Shown here: piece by piece, positions 8,985 through 18,030 of the stretch | Layout: each line of letters opens with the position of its first letter | Position numbering within the stretch: the first letter of the stretch is position 1 | Source of the DNA: Agathobaculum butyriciproducens | Lineage (GTDB): Bacteria > Bacillota > Clostridia > Oscillospirales > Butyricicoccaceae | Assembly (NCBI GenBank): GCA_003096535.1 | Contig: QEKJ01000010.1 | Span: 1 to 64,000, forward strand | Direction of reading: 5' to 3' | DNA length: 64,000 nucleotides | Program-made: the position numbers and the translations under genes | Notes under the pieces: generated by a model | What the model was told of the DNA's origin: nothing | What the model saw: the letters and a program-made list of their open reading frames with translations, nothing else | Database searches by the model: none

Positions 8985-9100
8985 TATTTGCTAAATTGCA
9001 GGACGGGGCACTCCGGAGTGGCTTCTCTTGCAACTTTGCCGCAATTCACCTTCTGGGGCACCCCGCCCTGCTTGTTATCGTCAGCATATTCGCCCTTGCG
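8985..9100. repeat. Probable dispersed intergenic sequence
   Basis: The stretch from the antiporter terminator to the next promoter has no gene. Its minus strand reads as an open, protein-like string (KQGGVPQKVNCG, REATPECPVL) with no start or ribosome-binding site. I read it as a genome-repeat fragment rather than a gene. Only one copy is in this window. Confidence 0.3.
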
Positions 9101-9103
9101 ATA

Positions 9104-9132
9104 TTGAAGCCTTGCGGCAAGTATGCTATAAT
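9104..9132 (+). promoter_or_regulatory. Promoter of the 9171 gene
   Basis: TTGAAG (9104-9109), 17-bp spacer, TATAAT (9127-9132), ending 38 bp before the ATG. Confidence 0.75.
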
Positions 9133-9170
9133 AGTAGCGTTTAATACTATCTCTTAATGGAGGAAACAAC

Positions 9171-10010
9171 ATGAAAGCAACGAAGCTCCTGCCGATTCTG
9201 GCGGTCGTGCTGTGTGTTCCGGGGATTGCGCTGCGCGCGCTGCACCTGCTGAACGGTTTTGACGTAAGCACCGGCTTGCCGACGGCAGGCGATAAATGGA
9301 TCTGGTTCGTAATCGCGCTGTTCGTTATCAGTGCAATTGTATATGCTGTGCTGGCGCTGCCGCTTAAGACACGCAATAAGGTACCGTTTGAGCAGCTGCT
9401 CGGCACGAAAGAGACGCTGTTCCGCATGGCTGCTGTCGTTGCGGGACTGATTATAGCGGCGGGCAGTCTGGGTTACCTGTATCTGACCATCACCACGGCA
9501 GAGCAGGACGTGGCTGCATGGGCGCGTGTTCTGGAGATCGTCTACGCAATCATGGGTGTGCTGACCGGCGGCTGCATGATCAGTCTGGCCAAGGCACAGG
9601 GCGTACAGATGACGGAAAAGAGCGCTGCAATGACACTCGTACCGCTGTTCTGGAGCTGCCTGCATCTGCTGGTCAACTACCGCATGACCTGCACCGATCC
9701 GAAGCTGGCGTCGTTTGGCTTTGGACTGGTAGCGGATGTGATGATTGTGCTGGCGTTTTATGAGCTGGCGCGTCTGCTGTTTGGCAAGCCGGCTCCGGCT
9801 ATGCTGGCGTTCTTTGCCGCAGTGTCGGTCACCATGTCGGTGTCGGATATCGGCGGCTACGGTCTGGCTATGCTGATGGGCATTCCGTCCATGTGGTCGA
9901 TCAAAATGGTGCTGCGCGGCATTCTGGCTGCAGCAGCGTGCGTTATGTTGGCTGCTGAGCTGTTCTGCCTGTGCCGCTCGGACGCAGCGCAGACGGCAGC
10001 CGAGGATTAA
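9171..10010 (+). CDS. Polytopic membrane protein of unknown function
   Basis: 279 residues with about seven hydrophobic segments (for example LPILAVVLCVPGIALRALHLL, WIWFVIALFVISAIVYAVLALPL, AAVVAGLIIAAGSLGYLYL). I recognise no transporter or enzyme motif. GGAGGA is well placed before the ATG and a sigma-A promoter lies just upstream. It is followed after 17 bp by an ArsC-like gene, probably co-transcribed. Base use matches the core genes. Confidence 0.8.
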   Translation: MKATKLLPILAVVLCVPGIALRALHLLNGFDVSTGLPTAGDKWIWFVIALFVISAIVYAVLALPLKTRNKVPFEQLLGTKETLFRMAAVVAGLIIAAGSLGYLYLTITTAEQDVAAWARVLEIVYAIMGVLTGGCMISLAKAQGVQMTEKSAAMTLVPLFWSCLHLLVNYRMTCTDPKLASFGFGLVADVMIVLAFYELARLLFGKPAPAMLAFFAAVSVTMSVSDIGGYGLAMLMGIPSMWSIKMVLRGILAAAACVMLAAELFCLCRSDAAQTAAED

Positions 10011-10027
10011 CAGGGGAGGACACCGAA

Positions 10028-10375
10028 ATGCTGTTTGTATGCTATCCCAAATGCTCGACCTGCCAGAAGGCGAAGACGTGGCTGCAGGAGCGCGGCGTGG
10101 CGTTTGACGAGCGTGATATCAAGCAGGACAATCCGACTGAGCAGGAGCTGCGTGCGTGGCACGAAAAGAGCGGTCTGCCGCTTAAGCGGTTCTTTAACAC
10201 GAGCGGCCTGCAGTATAAGGCACTGGGGCTCAAGGACAAGCTGCCGGCTATGACCGAGGACGAGCAGTATGCGCTGCTCGCGACCGACGGCATGCTGGTC
10301 AAGCGCCCGCTGATCATCGGAGAGGACTTTGCTCTTCCGGGTTTTAAGGTAAAAGAATGGGAAGAGCGGCTGTAA
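10028..10375 (+). CDS. ArsC/Spx-family thioredoxin-like protein
   Basis: 115 residues, the usual length for the ArsC/YffB/Spx family. The N-terminus has a CxxC-like redox site (YPKCSTCQKAKTWL), followed by the family features YKALGLKD and KRPLIIGED. Members are glutaredoxin-like arsenate reductases or redox regulators. Without an ars operon nearby and without Spx's alpha-CTD contact residues clearly visible, I call family only. GGGGAGG precedes the ATG. The last codons overlap a GCGGCTG/CAGCCG hairpin that may terminate transcription. Confidence 0.88.
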   Translation: MLFVCYPKCSTCQKAKTWLQERGVAFDERDIKQDNPTEQELRAWHEKSGLPLKRFFNTSGLQYKALGLKDKLPAMTEDEQYALLATDGMLVKRPLIIGEDFALPGFKVKEWEERL

Positions 10376-10400
10376 CAGCCGTTCTTCTTGTAAAAAGCTG

Positions 10401-10429
10401 TTGACAAGCAGGAGGAATTCCTGTATAAT
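10401..10429 (+). promoter_or_regulatory. tRNA-Ser promoter
   Basis: Consensus TTGACA (10401-10406), 17-bp spacer, consensus TATAAT (10424-10429), 24 bp before the tRNA. Confidence 0.9.
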
Positions 10430-10453
10430 AAATCTTGCTTATCGGGCAAGATA

Positions 10454-10543
10454 CGGAACGGTATCGAAGTGGTCATAACGAGGCGGTCTTGAAAACCGTT
10501 TGTCCGAAAGGGCGCGTGGGTTCGAATCCCACCCGTTCCGCCA
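10454..10543 (+). tRNA. tRNA-Ser (anticodon TGA)
   Basis: 90 nt including encoded CCA. The acceptor stem CGGAACG/CGTTCCG, anticodon loop CTTGAAA, long class II variable arm and T-arm loop TTCGAAT are all present. Confidence 0.96.
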
Positions 10544-10609
10544 ATCACGAGATTGCGCGCGGAGGGTTCGATCGAGGATAACTCCGCGTACAACTCAATA
10601 CCTTGACAT

Positions 10610-10700
10610 GGAGACATACCCAAGCTGGTGAAGGGGCTCCCCTGCTAAGGGAGTAGGTCGAGAAATCGGCGCGAGAGTTCAAATCTCTCTGTCTCCGCCA
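10610..10700 (+). tRNA. tRNA-Ser (anticodon GCT), island insertion site
   Basis: 91 nt including CCA. The anticodon arm CTCCC-CTGCTAA-GGGAG gives GCT, with a long variable arm. Its 3' end from 10678 is duplicated at 25523-25545, marking it as the attB gene of the downstream island. The tRNA remains complete. Confidence 0.96.
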
Positions 10701-10720
10701 TGAAAGCTGCACTTTTTATT
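10678..10720 (+). repeat. attL: 43-bp direct repeat
   Basis: Identical to 25523-25565. It covers the last 23 nt of tRNA-Ser(GCT) plus the first half of the AAAGCTGCACTTTT terminator hairpin (10702-10738). Confidence 0.9.
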
Positions 10721-10788
10721 ACGAAAAGTGCAGCTTTTCTGCATTTATAGATAGAAAACGATAACTTTTAGAACGACTTAATTTTTCT

Positions 10789-10809
10789 TGACAGCAATCG
10801 TGACAGCAA
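10789..10809 (+). repeat. Tandem TGACAGCAA repeats near attL
   Basis: Two copies of TGACAGCAA with a 12-bp period, at the 3' end of the integrase gene. The same 9-mer occurs twice near attR. Candidate arm-type integrase binding sites. Confidence 0.6.
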
Positions 10810-10813
10810 CGGG

Positions 10814-11992
10814 CTAATTTACGGCTCCCAGACTGGAGATCAGCTCCTCCATACGGGCGGCGCTGCTGCGCTGCATTTGATCGCTGACATGAGCGTAGGT
10901 TTTCAGTGTGAACGCAGCGGTACTGTGACCTAAATTTGTCTGTACGGTTTTAATATCATCGCCGTTTTCTAACGAAATCGTAGCGAATGAGTGGCGCAGA
11001 GAATGAAACGTGTAATCGCCCATACCGCAGGAACGCAGCAGACGCTTGAGGTGCTTGTACACGGTCTGGTGGTTGAGTGCGCGGCCAAATTCATTGGTGA
11101 AAACCAGATCAAACGGATTGTTCCACAGCGGTCCGGCGGCTAAACGCTGACGCTGCTGCTTGGTGCGCTGCTTCTGAAGCGTAAGCATAGCCGTTTCCGC
11201 CAGAATAATACGCCGCTGCTTGTTCTCTTTCGGGTCAATGAGCGTATAGCTGTAATCACCTTTCTTGCATTTCTGCTGGAGCTGCTTGCGTACAACAAGG
11301 CTGTTTCGGTTCCAGTCAATATCAGCCCAGCGCAAGCCGAGAATTTCGGACTGGCGCATACCGGAGAAAATATCGAGGAAGAACAGATAATAGAATTCGT
11401 CCTTGCGGATCAGATCGAGAAACTGATTCAGCTCGGCAGAGGTGATCGCTTTGGCGCGGGTTTGCGTTACACGCGGCAGAGAGCAGAAGTCAGCAACATT
11501 GCGCTGTAAGATCTCATCGCGCTGTGCGGCGGTCAACAGGGCGTGCAGCGTGCCGAATACGGTGTGTACAGTCTTGGGGGCAAGTCCTTTACCGCCTGCG
11601 CTTAAAGACGAAGCAAAGCGCTGTACCTCGCGGTGGGTGAGGTCGGTCAAACGGCGAGTACCCAGTGCGGGAAGAATATGCAGCCGAAGATTTTTCTCGT
11701 AACTGCGCTGTGTGGAATCGGTCAGCGTGGCAACGTGAGTTGTCATGTATTCTGCGGCATATTCGGCTACCGTGATTTTACGCGGTTCCTGAAAGGTGCC
11801 GTTGTCAATACTGGAGGTTGCAGCACGCAGTTTCTCTGCGACTTCTTTCTGTGTTTGGCCGTAAATGGTATGACGACGAGGCTTTCCGGTTTCCGGATTG
11901 TAACCGGACACATACTGACCCTGCCAGCGGCCGTCTTTCCGCTTGGTAATAGAGCCGCTTCCGGCTTCACGCTTTTTATTTTTTCGTGCCAT
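10814..11992 (-). CDS. int: Tyrosine-type site-specific integrase
   Basis: 392 residues. An N-terminal AP2-like DNA-binding segment (GSGSITKRKDGRWQGQYVSG) is followed by a SAM-like core-binding domain (about 65-165) and a C-terminal catalytic domain. Catalytic residues are visible: Arg in SGMRQSEILGLRW, HxxR in HSLRHSFAT, His in LGHST and Tyr in TLKTYAHV. It would catalyse integration and, with a directionality factor, excision at the tRNA-Ser site. I start at MARKNKK (AAAGGAG 13 bp upstream) since the upstream in-frame extension does not look like integrase. No excisionase is evident. It appears intact. Confidence 0.93.
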   Translation of the reverse strand: MARKNKKREAGSGSITKRKDGRWQGQYVSGYNPETGKPRRHTIYGQTQKEVAEKLRAATSSIDNGTFQEPRKITVAEYAAEYMTTHVATLTDSTQRSYEKNLRLHILPALGTRRLTDLTHREVQRFASSLSAGGKGLAPKTVHTVFGTLHALLTAAQRDEILQRNVADFCSLPRVTQTRAKAITSAELNQFLDLIRKDEFYYLFFLDIFSGMRQSEILGLRWADIDWNRNSLVVRKQLQQKCKKGDYSYTLIDPKENKQRRIILAETAMLTLQKQRTKQQRQRLAAGPLWNNPFDLVFTNEFGRALNHQTVYKHLKRLLRSCGMGDYTFHSLRHSFATISLENGDDIKTVQTNLGHSTAAFTLKTYAHVSDQMQRSSAARMEELISSLGAVN

Positions 11993-12204
11993 AAGTAAAA
12001 GAATACTCCTTTCCGGCACATACAGTTCGATTGTATGTCCATTATTGTAAACAGAGGACTCAAGCACATCATTGACATATACACGAACATCAGCAATTCG
12101 GTTCAAATCTTCACAATTCAATCGCATTTCATAACTTAAATCAGCGAAAATTTTATTGTTATTGCCCGTAGAATTCTCTATAATATGCTCTAGTCCAGCT
12201 TGGC

Positions 12205-13266
12205 GATTATCTATCCACCTACAAACTTACCCCCAGAGAACTTGCAATGAAAATTATCCTGGATGTGATCGAGAATACCGGAATTACAGCCACCGCAGGT
12301 ATTGGTACGAATCTTTATTTATGTAAAGTCGCAATGGATATCTTGGCAAAACATATCCCTGCGGATGAGAACGGCGTGCGCATCGCAGAGCTGGATGAGA
12401 TGACCTACCGTCAAACCATGTGGTCGCACCAGCCACTCACCGATTTCTGGCGGGTTGGACGTGGATACGCCAAGAAGTTAGAGGCACACGGAATGTTTAC
12501 CATGGGCGATGTTGCGCGAATGTCGGTATGCAATGAGGATCTTCTTTACCAGCTCTTTGGGAAAAACGCTGAGTTGTTGATTGACCATTCGTGGGGCTGG
12601 GAACCCTGTACCATCCAAGCGGTTAAGGCATATCATCCCAGTGAAAACAGCCTTGGTTCCGGTCAGGTCCTGCATTGCCCGTATTCCGCAGAAAGGGCTC
12701 GGTTGGTGCTGAGAGAAATGGCAGAGCAACTGGCACTGGATTTGGTGAGTAAGAAGCTGATGACCGACCAGATTGTTCTGACGGTCGGCTATGACATTGA
12801 GAACCTAACTGATCCGGCACGGCGAAATCGTTATCATGGCCCAATAGTCAAGGATCACTATGGCCGCGAGGTTCCAAAGCACGCCCATGGAACTGAGCGC
12901 CTGAACGATTATACCTCCTCTACAAAGAAAATCATGGGGGCAGCTACAGCGCTCTTTGATCGTATTGTGAATACCGACCTCATAGTGCGGCGACTTAACA
13001 TCGTTGCGGGGCGGGTGATTTCAGAGAGTGAGGCGATGACCAGAGAGGGCGAATTTGAGCAGATGGATCTGTTCACCGATTATGCTGCCGTTGAGGCTCG
13101 TCGAAAACAAGAGCAAGCAGAACTGGATCGGGAGCGAAAAATGCAGGAGGTTATGCTCACTATTAAGAAGATGGTGCCCATACGAACTATGAATTATCGG
13201 CGCATAGACCGCACGGTTGCAGGACATATTCGACCCATCCGTTACATCTGTACCCTCAGTCTGTGA
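12205..13266 (+). pseudogene. Truncated Y-family DNA polymerase (UmuC/ImpB-like)
   Basis: Recognisable polymerase sequence begins in frame before any start codon (DYLSTYKLTPRELAMKIILDV) and continues with TATAGIGTNLYLCKVAMDI, the HhH region and the little-finger domain (SLGSGQVL...). The first about 100 residues, which hold the palm-domain Asp of the metal site, are missing. The C-terminus diverges after QEVMLTIKK (about 13173). The gene is broken at both ends and most likely inactive. UmuC-like genes are common cargo of Firmicute mobile elements. ATG 12247 could at most start a 339-residue fragment. Confidence 0.85.
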
Positions 13267-13513
13267 GGGGGAACATCGTATAGGAGAAGGCGGCAGCGGG
13301 ATGAATCTGCTGTGGCTGCAGATAAACTTTGCGCGCTTCCAAGCTGAGGAGTTTACACTGAATTTGGGATGGCCGCTATGCCCGTGTCAGCCTGCCCAGT
13401 GGAAACTTCAGCAGCACACACGCTTCTGTAACGGCTGTGTCGGCTGACAGAAGCGTGGAATGGGCTGGAACTTTAATCAGTTTTTGTGGATACAGTGGTC
13501 AAAACATCCATAG

Positions 13514-13550
13514 ACTCCCTTGAGCCGCCAGCGGCTCAAGGGAGTTTTTT
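13514..13550 (+). terminator. Strong intrinsic terminator
   Basis: A 15-bp stem ACTCCCTTGAGCCGC and its complement with a 2-nt loop plus six T. The 13270-13510 stretch before it holds no gene I can support, only degraded sequence. Confidence 0.9.
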
Positions 13551-13589
13551 ACGATAAATTCAGATTCCTCGATAAATCTCGATTTGCCC

Positions 13590-13618
13590 TTGCATAAAGA
13601 AAAAAATAAATGTATAAT
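13590..13618 (+). promoter_or_regulatory. Promoter of the transporter-hydrolase operon
   Basis: TTGCAT (13590-13595), 17-bp A-rich spacer, TATAAT (13613-13618), 35 bp before the ATG. Confidence 0.8.
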
Positions 13619-13653
13619 TATTAGACACTTGATTGTGAGGAGTGCAGAGAAGA

Positions 13654-15057
13654 ATGTCCATTGAAACGTCGAAAAAGAAAAAAGGCATCCAGATGCCCCA
13701 CACGTACATTATTCTGTTTCTGATCGTGTTGGTTGTCTGCCTGCTGACCTACGTGATTCCTGCCGGCCAGTTTGAGCGCCAGGAGGATGCCAGCGGCCGT
13801 ATGCTGATTGTACCGGGTACATACACTCAGGTGGAATCGTCACCGGTTTCACCGCTGGAAATCCCCATGGCTTTTGTGAGAACTCTGGGCAGCTCCAGCG
13901 TAAACGAGATCATCTTCTTTATTTTCATCATCGGCGGCGCCTTTGAGCTGATTATGCAGACAGGGATGATCACCGCCTTTTGTGCCAAGCTGGGCAAGAT
14001 GTTTGCGGGAAAAGAAAAGCTGCTCATCCCCATCTTCATTACGGTCTTTGCCGTAGGCGGCTTCACCATGGGAATGTCTGTGGAGGTTCTGGTGTTTGTG
14101 CCTATTGGGATTGCAGTGGCCAAGGCAGTGGGCTATGATACCATCACAGGTACAGCCATGATCGCCATGGGCTCCATCGTGGGCTTTACGGCGGGCATCT
14201 ATAATCCCTTTAATGTGGGTGTGGCTCAGTCCATCGCGGGTGTGACTCCCATGTTCTCCGGAGCCTGGTATCGCTGGATTATCCTGGTGGCGTTTATTGT
14301 TGTGACCAGCCTGTATATTATTCATTACGCGGAGAAGGTAAAGAAGAATCCCTCCAAGAACCTGATGGGGAACGAGGATTCCAACCTGGAGGATGTGGAT
14401 GTATCTGCGATTGAAGTGACCGGACGGCACAAGCTGATCCTTCTGGCCGTTGTCATCGCGCTTGCCGTTTTGATTTACGGCGTGGCCTACTTGGGATGGT
14501 TTATCACCGAAATGGCTACTTTGTTTTTGGTGCTGGGTGTGGTATGCGGTATTCTGGCCGGGTTCAGCGGCAACAAGATCTGCGATCTGTATGTGCAGGG
14601 CATGGCCAATATCACCTTCGGTGCGATGATTGTGGGAGTGGCCGGTACGATCAATACCGTTATGGTGGACGGCATGATCATTGATACCATTATCAATGCC
14701 TTGGCCAATGCGATTGTGGCACTGCCCAGCTCGGTAAAGATCATCGGTATGTTCCTGGTGCAGAACATCATCAACCTGCCCATCAACTCTGGTACGGGCC
14801 AGGCGGCAGCCACCATGCCGATCATGGCGCCTGTGGGCGATCTGGTGGGCCTGACCCGCCAGAGCACTGTGCTGGCCTTCCAGCTGGGTGACGGCCTGAC
14901 CAATGCCATCTACCCCACTTCGTCCACCATGCTGGGATTTTTGGCTGCGTCCAAGATTCCCTATTCCGTGTGGCTGAAGTACGTCATTAAGCTGGTGATT
15001 TTGCTCAGCCTGGTTTCTATGGCCTTCCTGGCTTTGGCTGTGGTGATCGGTTACTGA
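13654..15057 (+). CDS. YfcC-type membrane transporter (DcuC-like superfamily)
   Basis: 467 residues with about 11-12 membrane segments. The opening MPHTYIILFLIVLVVCLLTY then VIPAGQFER and GRMLIVPGTY are typical of the YfcC family, related to C4-dicarboxylate carriers and arginine/ornithine exchangers. INLPINSGTGQAA and GDGLTNAIYPTSSTMLG match the conserved substrate-site loops. It probably imports a small carboxylated, peptide-like or N-acyl amino acid used by the next three gene products; the substrate is inferred. GAGGAG precedes the ATG 13654. CCC and CCT proline codons are frequent, unlike the CCG-dominated flanking genes, indicating foreign origin. Confidence 0.85.
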   Translation: MSIETSKKKKGIQMPHTYIILFLIVLVVCLLTYVIPAGQFERQEDASGRMLIVPGTYTQVESSPVSPLEIPMAFVRTLGSSSVNEIIFFIFIIGGAFELIMQTGMITAFCAKLGKMFAGKEKLLIPIFITVFAVGGFTMGMSVEVLVFVPIGIAVAKAVGYDTITGTAMIAMGSIVGFTAGIYNPFNVGVAQSIAGVTPMFSGAWYRWIILVAFIVVTSLYIIHYAEKVKKNPSKNLMGNEDSNLEDVDVSAIEVTGRHKLILLAVVIALAVLIYGVAYLGWFITEMATLFLVLGVVCGILAGFSGNKICDLYVQGMANITFGAMIVGVAGTINTVMVDGMIIDTIINALANAIVALPSSVKIIGMFLVQNIINLPINSGTGQAAATMPIMAPVGDLVGLTRQSTVLAFQLGDGLTNAIYPTSSTMLGFLAASKIPYSVWLKYVIKLVILLSLVSMAFLALAVVIGY

Positions 15058-15138
15058 TCCGTTTAGAGCTGGCCGCCGCAACTGCATGGCGCGACGGCAG
15101 GATATTATAAATTTCAAAGATATAGGATGGGACATGCC

Positions 15139-16335
15139 ATGGAAGAAATTCAGAAGCAAATTGCGAATATCGTTTCAGAGCTGATGCCGCAGCTGTGCGC
15201 GCTGAGCGACGAAATTTTTGATTACGCCGAGCCGGGCTATGAGGAGTACCGCTCCTCAGCTGCGCTGACAAAGTGGCTGCGAGCCCACGATTTTGAAGTA
15301 ACCATTCCCTACGCCGGGCTGGATACGGCTTTTTGTGCCGTGTACCGCCACAAGGGAGGGCGGGCTGCCGGAGGGCGCGCAGTAGGATTTTTAGGGGAAT
15401 ATGATGCGCTGCGGGGCCAGGGACATGGCTGCGCCCACCATATGCAGACCCCTGCCATGATCGGCGCGGCAATGGCCCTGCGGGGAGTGCTGGAGTCTTC
15501 GGACCAGCCCTTTGAGATCCATGTGATCGGGACGCCCAGCGAGGAGTCGCTGGACGGAGGCAAAAACGAGATGGCCGCCCACGGCGGGTTTGACCATATT
15601 GATGTGGCCTTCATGGTGCACGGCAGCACATTGACCCAGCTGGAGACGCCCTCTCTGGCTCTGATCGAGATGGATGTGGAATTTCACGGCAAAACCGCCC
15701 ACGCGGGTATTGCGCCTTATGCTGGGCGCAGCGCAGTGGATGCGGTGACCATGCTGCAGACAGGGCTTGGGCTCATGCGCAATCACCTCAAGGATTCCAG
15801 CCGGGTGAGCAATATTGTGCTGGCTGGGGGGACGGCAGTCAACTCCGTGCCCGATTTTGCCAAGGTTAAGGTAGAGATCCGCCACTCCTCCATGGCGTAT
15901 CTGGAGAGCGTGGAGCAGTGGACCCGGGAGATTGCCCAGGCTGCTGCCATGGCGACCCAGACACAGGTACAAATTACCCCTGTGGCGCATATTTACAACA
16001 CCACCATCAATGATGCCATGGGTGCGCTGCTGATGGAGTGTGCAGAAAAATTTGCGTGTGACGGAATTGCTCCGCCCCGGAAGGACTGCGGTTCTACCGA
16101 TTTCGGCGCGGTGACCCACCGGCTGCCCAGCTGCTGCCTGCGGGTAAAGACCATCGAGACAGATGATCCTCCTCACACGGACGCATGGGTAAAGACCGGG
16201 AAAGAGGCGCGGGCTCATCAGGGCATCTATGACGGTGCTGTGTGCTGTGCACTGGCTGCCTTCCGCCTTGTGACGGATGAGGCTGCCTGGCAGGATGTGT
16301 ACCAGTGTTTCCTTGCGCACCAAAAGGAGAATTGA
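15139..16335 (+). CDS. M20-family amidohydrolase (AbgA/PM20D2-like)
   Basis: About 398 residues. M20 layout: catalytic domain with GEYDALRGQGHGCAHHM (metal ligand region) and GTPSEESLDGGKNEM (the Glu pair), dimerisation domain from about 175 (VEFHGKTAHAGIAPYAGRSAVDAV), then a second catalytic half with CGSTDFG and the distal PPHTDAWVKTGKE His. Relatives cleave aminobenzoyl-glutamate or odd dipeptides. Start 15139 is preferred to ATG 15127 for the GGATGG spacing. It lies 80 bp after the transporter and 3 bp before an M28 peptidase, so cytoplasmic cleavage of the imported compound is likely. Confidence 0.87.
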   Translation: MEEIQKQIANIVSELMPQLCALSDEIFDYAEPGYEEYRSSAALTKWLRAHDFEVTIPYAGLDTAFCAVYRHKGGRAAGGRAVGFLGEYDALRGQGHGCAHHMQTPAMIGAAMALRGVLESSDQPFEIHVIGTPSEESLDGGKNEMAAHGGFDHIDVAFMVHGSTLTQLETPSLALIEMDVEFHGKTAHAGIAPYAGRSAVDAVTMLQTGLGLMRNHLKDSSRVSNIVLAGGTAVNSVPDFAKVKVEIRHSSMAYLESVEQWTREIAQAAAMATQTQVQITPVAHIYNTTINDAMGALLMECAEKFACDGIAPPRKDCGSTDFGAVTHRLPSCCLRVKTIETDDPPHTDAWVKTGKEARAHQGIYDGAVCCALAAFRLVTDEAAWQDVYQCFLAHQKEN

Positions 16336-16338
16336 GGA

Positions 16339-18009
16339 ATGGAAGAACTCTCACGGGAATGCCTGATGGAGACACTGGATGTGTTTTCCGGGCTGAAGCG
16401 CATCGGCGGTTCGGAAGATGAGCACCGTGCCTGCGGCTATCTGATCAAGAAGCTGCAGGAATGGGGCATTCCATGCCGCGTGTATGAGTGTGACGGATAT
16501 GTCTCCACTCCTATAGAAGCGTCAGTTACTGTAGAGGGGATGGATCAGACCTTTGAAGCCCTTCCCCGTTCCTTCTCCGCCCATTGTCCGGACGGAGTGA
16601 CCGCCCCCTTGTTTTATGATGTCCATGCCCACGACCAGCTGAAGCCCAGACAGGAGCAGGATTGGTACGCGGGGGCGCGGGGCTGCATCGTGATTGGGGA
16701 CAATTTTTATGAGGACTATGTTCAAAAGCTGCGGGGATACGGTGTAAAGGGCCTGATCCATCTGTGGACCAGCGAGGAGCCTGTGCTTCACTACGAGACG
16801 GTCAGCCCTGTGTGGGGCACCGCGGAGCCTGAAAACGGAAAAACCTATCCTGATTTTCCGGTGGTGGGCCTGAGAAGCTGTGACAGAGAATCCATACTGC
16901 CCTTGCTGACGCCTGGAGCCTGCAGCCGTACCGCGACGGTGCGCAGCGTACTGCAGTGTGGATGTGTGCGTCTTCAGATCCCTGTAGCCGAGCTGGCCGG
17001 TGAAACGCCGGAGTATGTGCTGGTGGGCAGCCACTATGACTCCTGGGATTATGGTGTGACGGATAATGCCACCGGGAATGCCGCTGTGTTGGAACTGGCA
17101 CGGGTACTGTCCCAGAAGCAGCTGCGGCGGGGTGTCAAAATCGCGTGGTGGCCGGCCCACTCCAACGGACGGTATGCCGGGAGCACTTGGTACTGCGATG
17201 AGCAGTTTGAGGACCTGGATGCCCGTTGTGTGGCGCTGGTCAACATGGACTCTCCCGGCTGTATGGGAGCGCAGGAGATCGGGTTTTCCACGTCCGGTGT
17301 GGCAGGGGATACCCTTGGGGATATCCTGCGTCGGTGCACCGGGCAGGCTGAGGTGGTGATCCGCCCGCTGGGGCGGGGATCAGACCTGTCATTTTTCGGG
17401 CCGCGCATTCCCATCCAGGTGTCCTTTGACTTTTATCAGGCGCCGCCCAACCGTGGCCGCTGGCACTGTGCAGGCAGCGGCGGAGGCTGGTGGTGGCATT
17501 CCGTGGAGGATACCATGGATAAGGTGGACCCCCAGCTTCTGATGAGGGATACACGGGTGCTGGTGGAGCTGGTAAAAGAGTTTGCCGATGAAGCGCATCT
17601 TCCCTTTGACGCGGCAGGGTGTCTGGCGCAAATGAGAGATACTGTGGCAGACATCCGGACCCATTGCGGCGATGACTTTGATTTCGCTCCTGTAGAACGG
17701 GCACTGGAGGAGCTGGACAAGGCCTGTGCCGGGCGTATCTGCTTTTCCAGTGACAGACAGGCGAAGGAGGCAGGAGGCCGGCTGACGAGACTGCTGTGCA
17801 GTGCCTGTGATGAATATCACTTTGACAACACATTTGCAGTGGGCCTGCTGCCCGGTCTGCAGCTGGTCAGGGGCAAGCACCGCAACGACCTGCCACCTCA
17901 GGAATTTTTGTATTGGCGGACAGCCTTCCGCCGGCAGGTGAACCGCTTTGTATCTGAGTGCACAAGCATTGTCCAAGCACTGAACAGCGACGCGGACAGT
18001 GTGGTATGA
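16339..18009 (+). CDS. M28-family metallopeptidase-like protein with PA-like insert
   Basis: 556 residues and no signal peptide, so cytoplasmic. A PA-like region (about 60-200) precedes the M28 core: SHYDSWDYGVTDNATGNAA supplies HxD and the bridging Asp, NMDSPGC a metal Asp and WWWHSVEDT the last His. Where classic M28 enzymes have a catalytic Glu-Glu, this has WWPAHSNGRYAGS, so the general base is not in its usual form; a divergent subfamily or altered chemistry is possible. It follows the M20 gene by 3 bp and shares its codon use. Confidence 0.82.
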   Translation: MEELSRECLMETLDVFSGLKRIGGSEDEHRACGYLIKKLQEWGIPCRVYECDGYVSTPIEASVTVEGMDQTFEALPRSFSAHCPDGVTAPLFYDVHAHDQLKPRQEQDWYAGARGCIVIGDNFYEDYVQKLRGYGVKGLIHLWTSEEPVLHYETVSPVWGTAEPENGKTYPDFPVVGLRSCDRESILPLLTPGACSRTATVRSVLQCGCVRLQIPVAELAGETPEYVLVGSHYDSWDYGVTDNATGNAAVLELARVLSQKQLRRGVKIAWWPAHSNGRYAGSTWYCDEQFEDLDARCVALVNMDSPGCMGAQEIGFSTSGVAGDTLGDILRRCTGQAEVVIRPLGRGSDLSFFGPRIPIQVSFDFYQAPPNRGRWHCAGSGGGWWWHSVEDTMDKVDPQLLMRDTRVLVELVKEFADEAHLPFDAAGCLAQMRDTVADIRTHCGDDFDFAPVERALEELDKACAGRICFSSDRQAKEAGGRLTRLLCSACDEYHFDNTFAVGLLPGLQLVRGKHRNDLPPQEFLYWRTAFRRQVNRFVSECTSIVQALNSDADSVV

Positions 18010-18030
18010 TAGAGAAAGGGGATATGGATT

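Noticed and set aside
7676..9427. 583-codon minus-strand frame across the antiporter
   Set aside because: Shadow of the antiporter coding strand; His/Gln-rich nonsense composition and no domain.
12247..13266. Complete Y-family polymerase gene starting at ATG 12247
   Set aside because: Polymerase-like residues continue upstream of that ATG, and the palm-domain catalytic part is missing, so the ATG is internal to a truncated gene.
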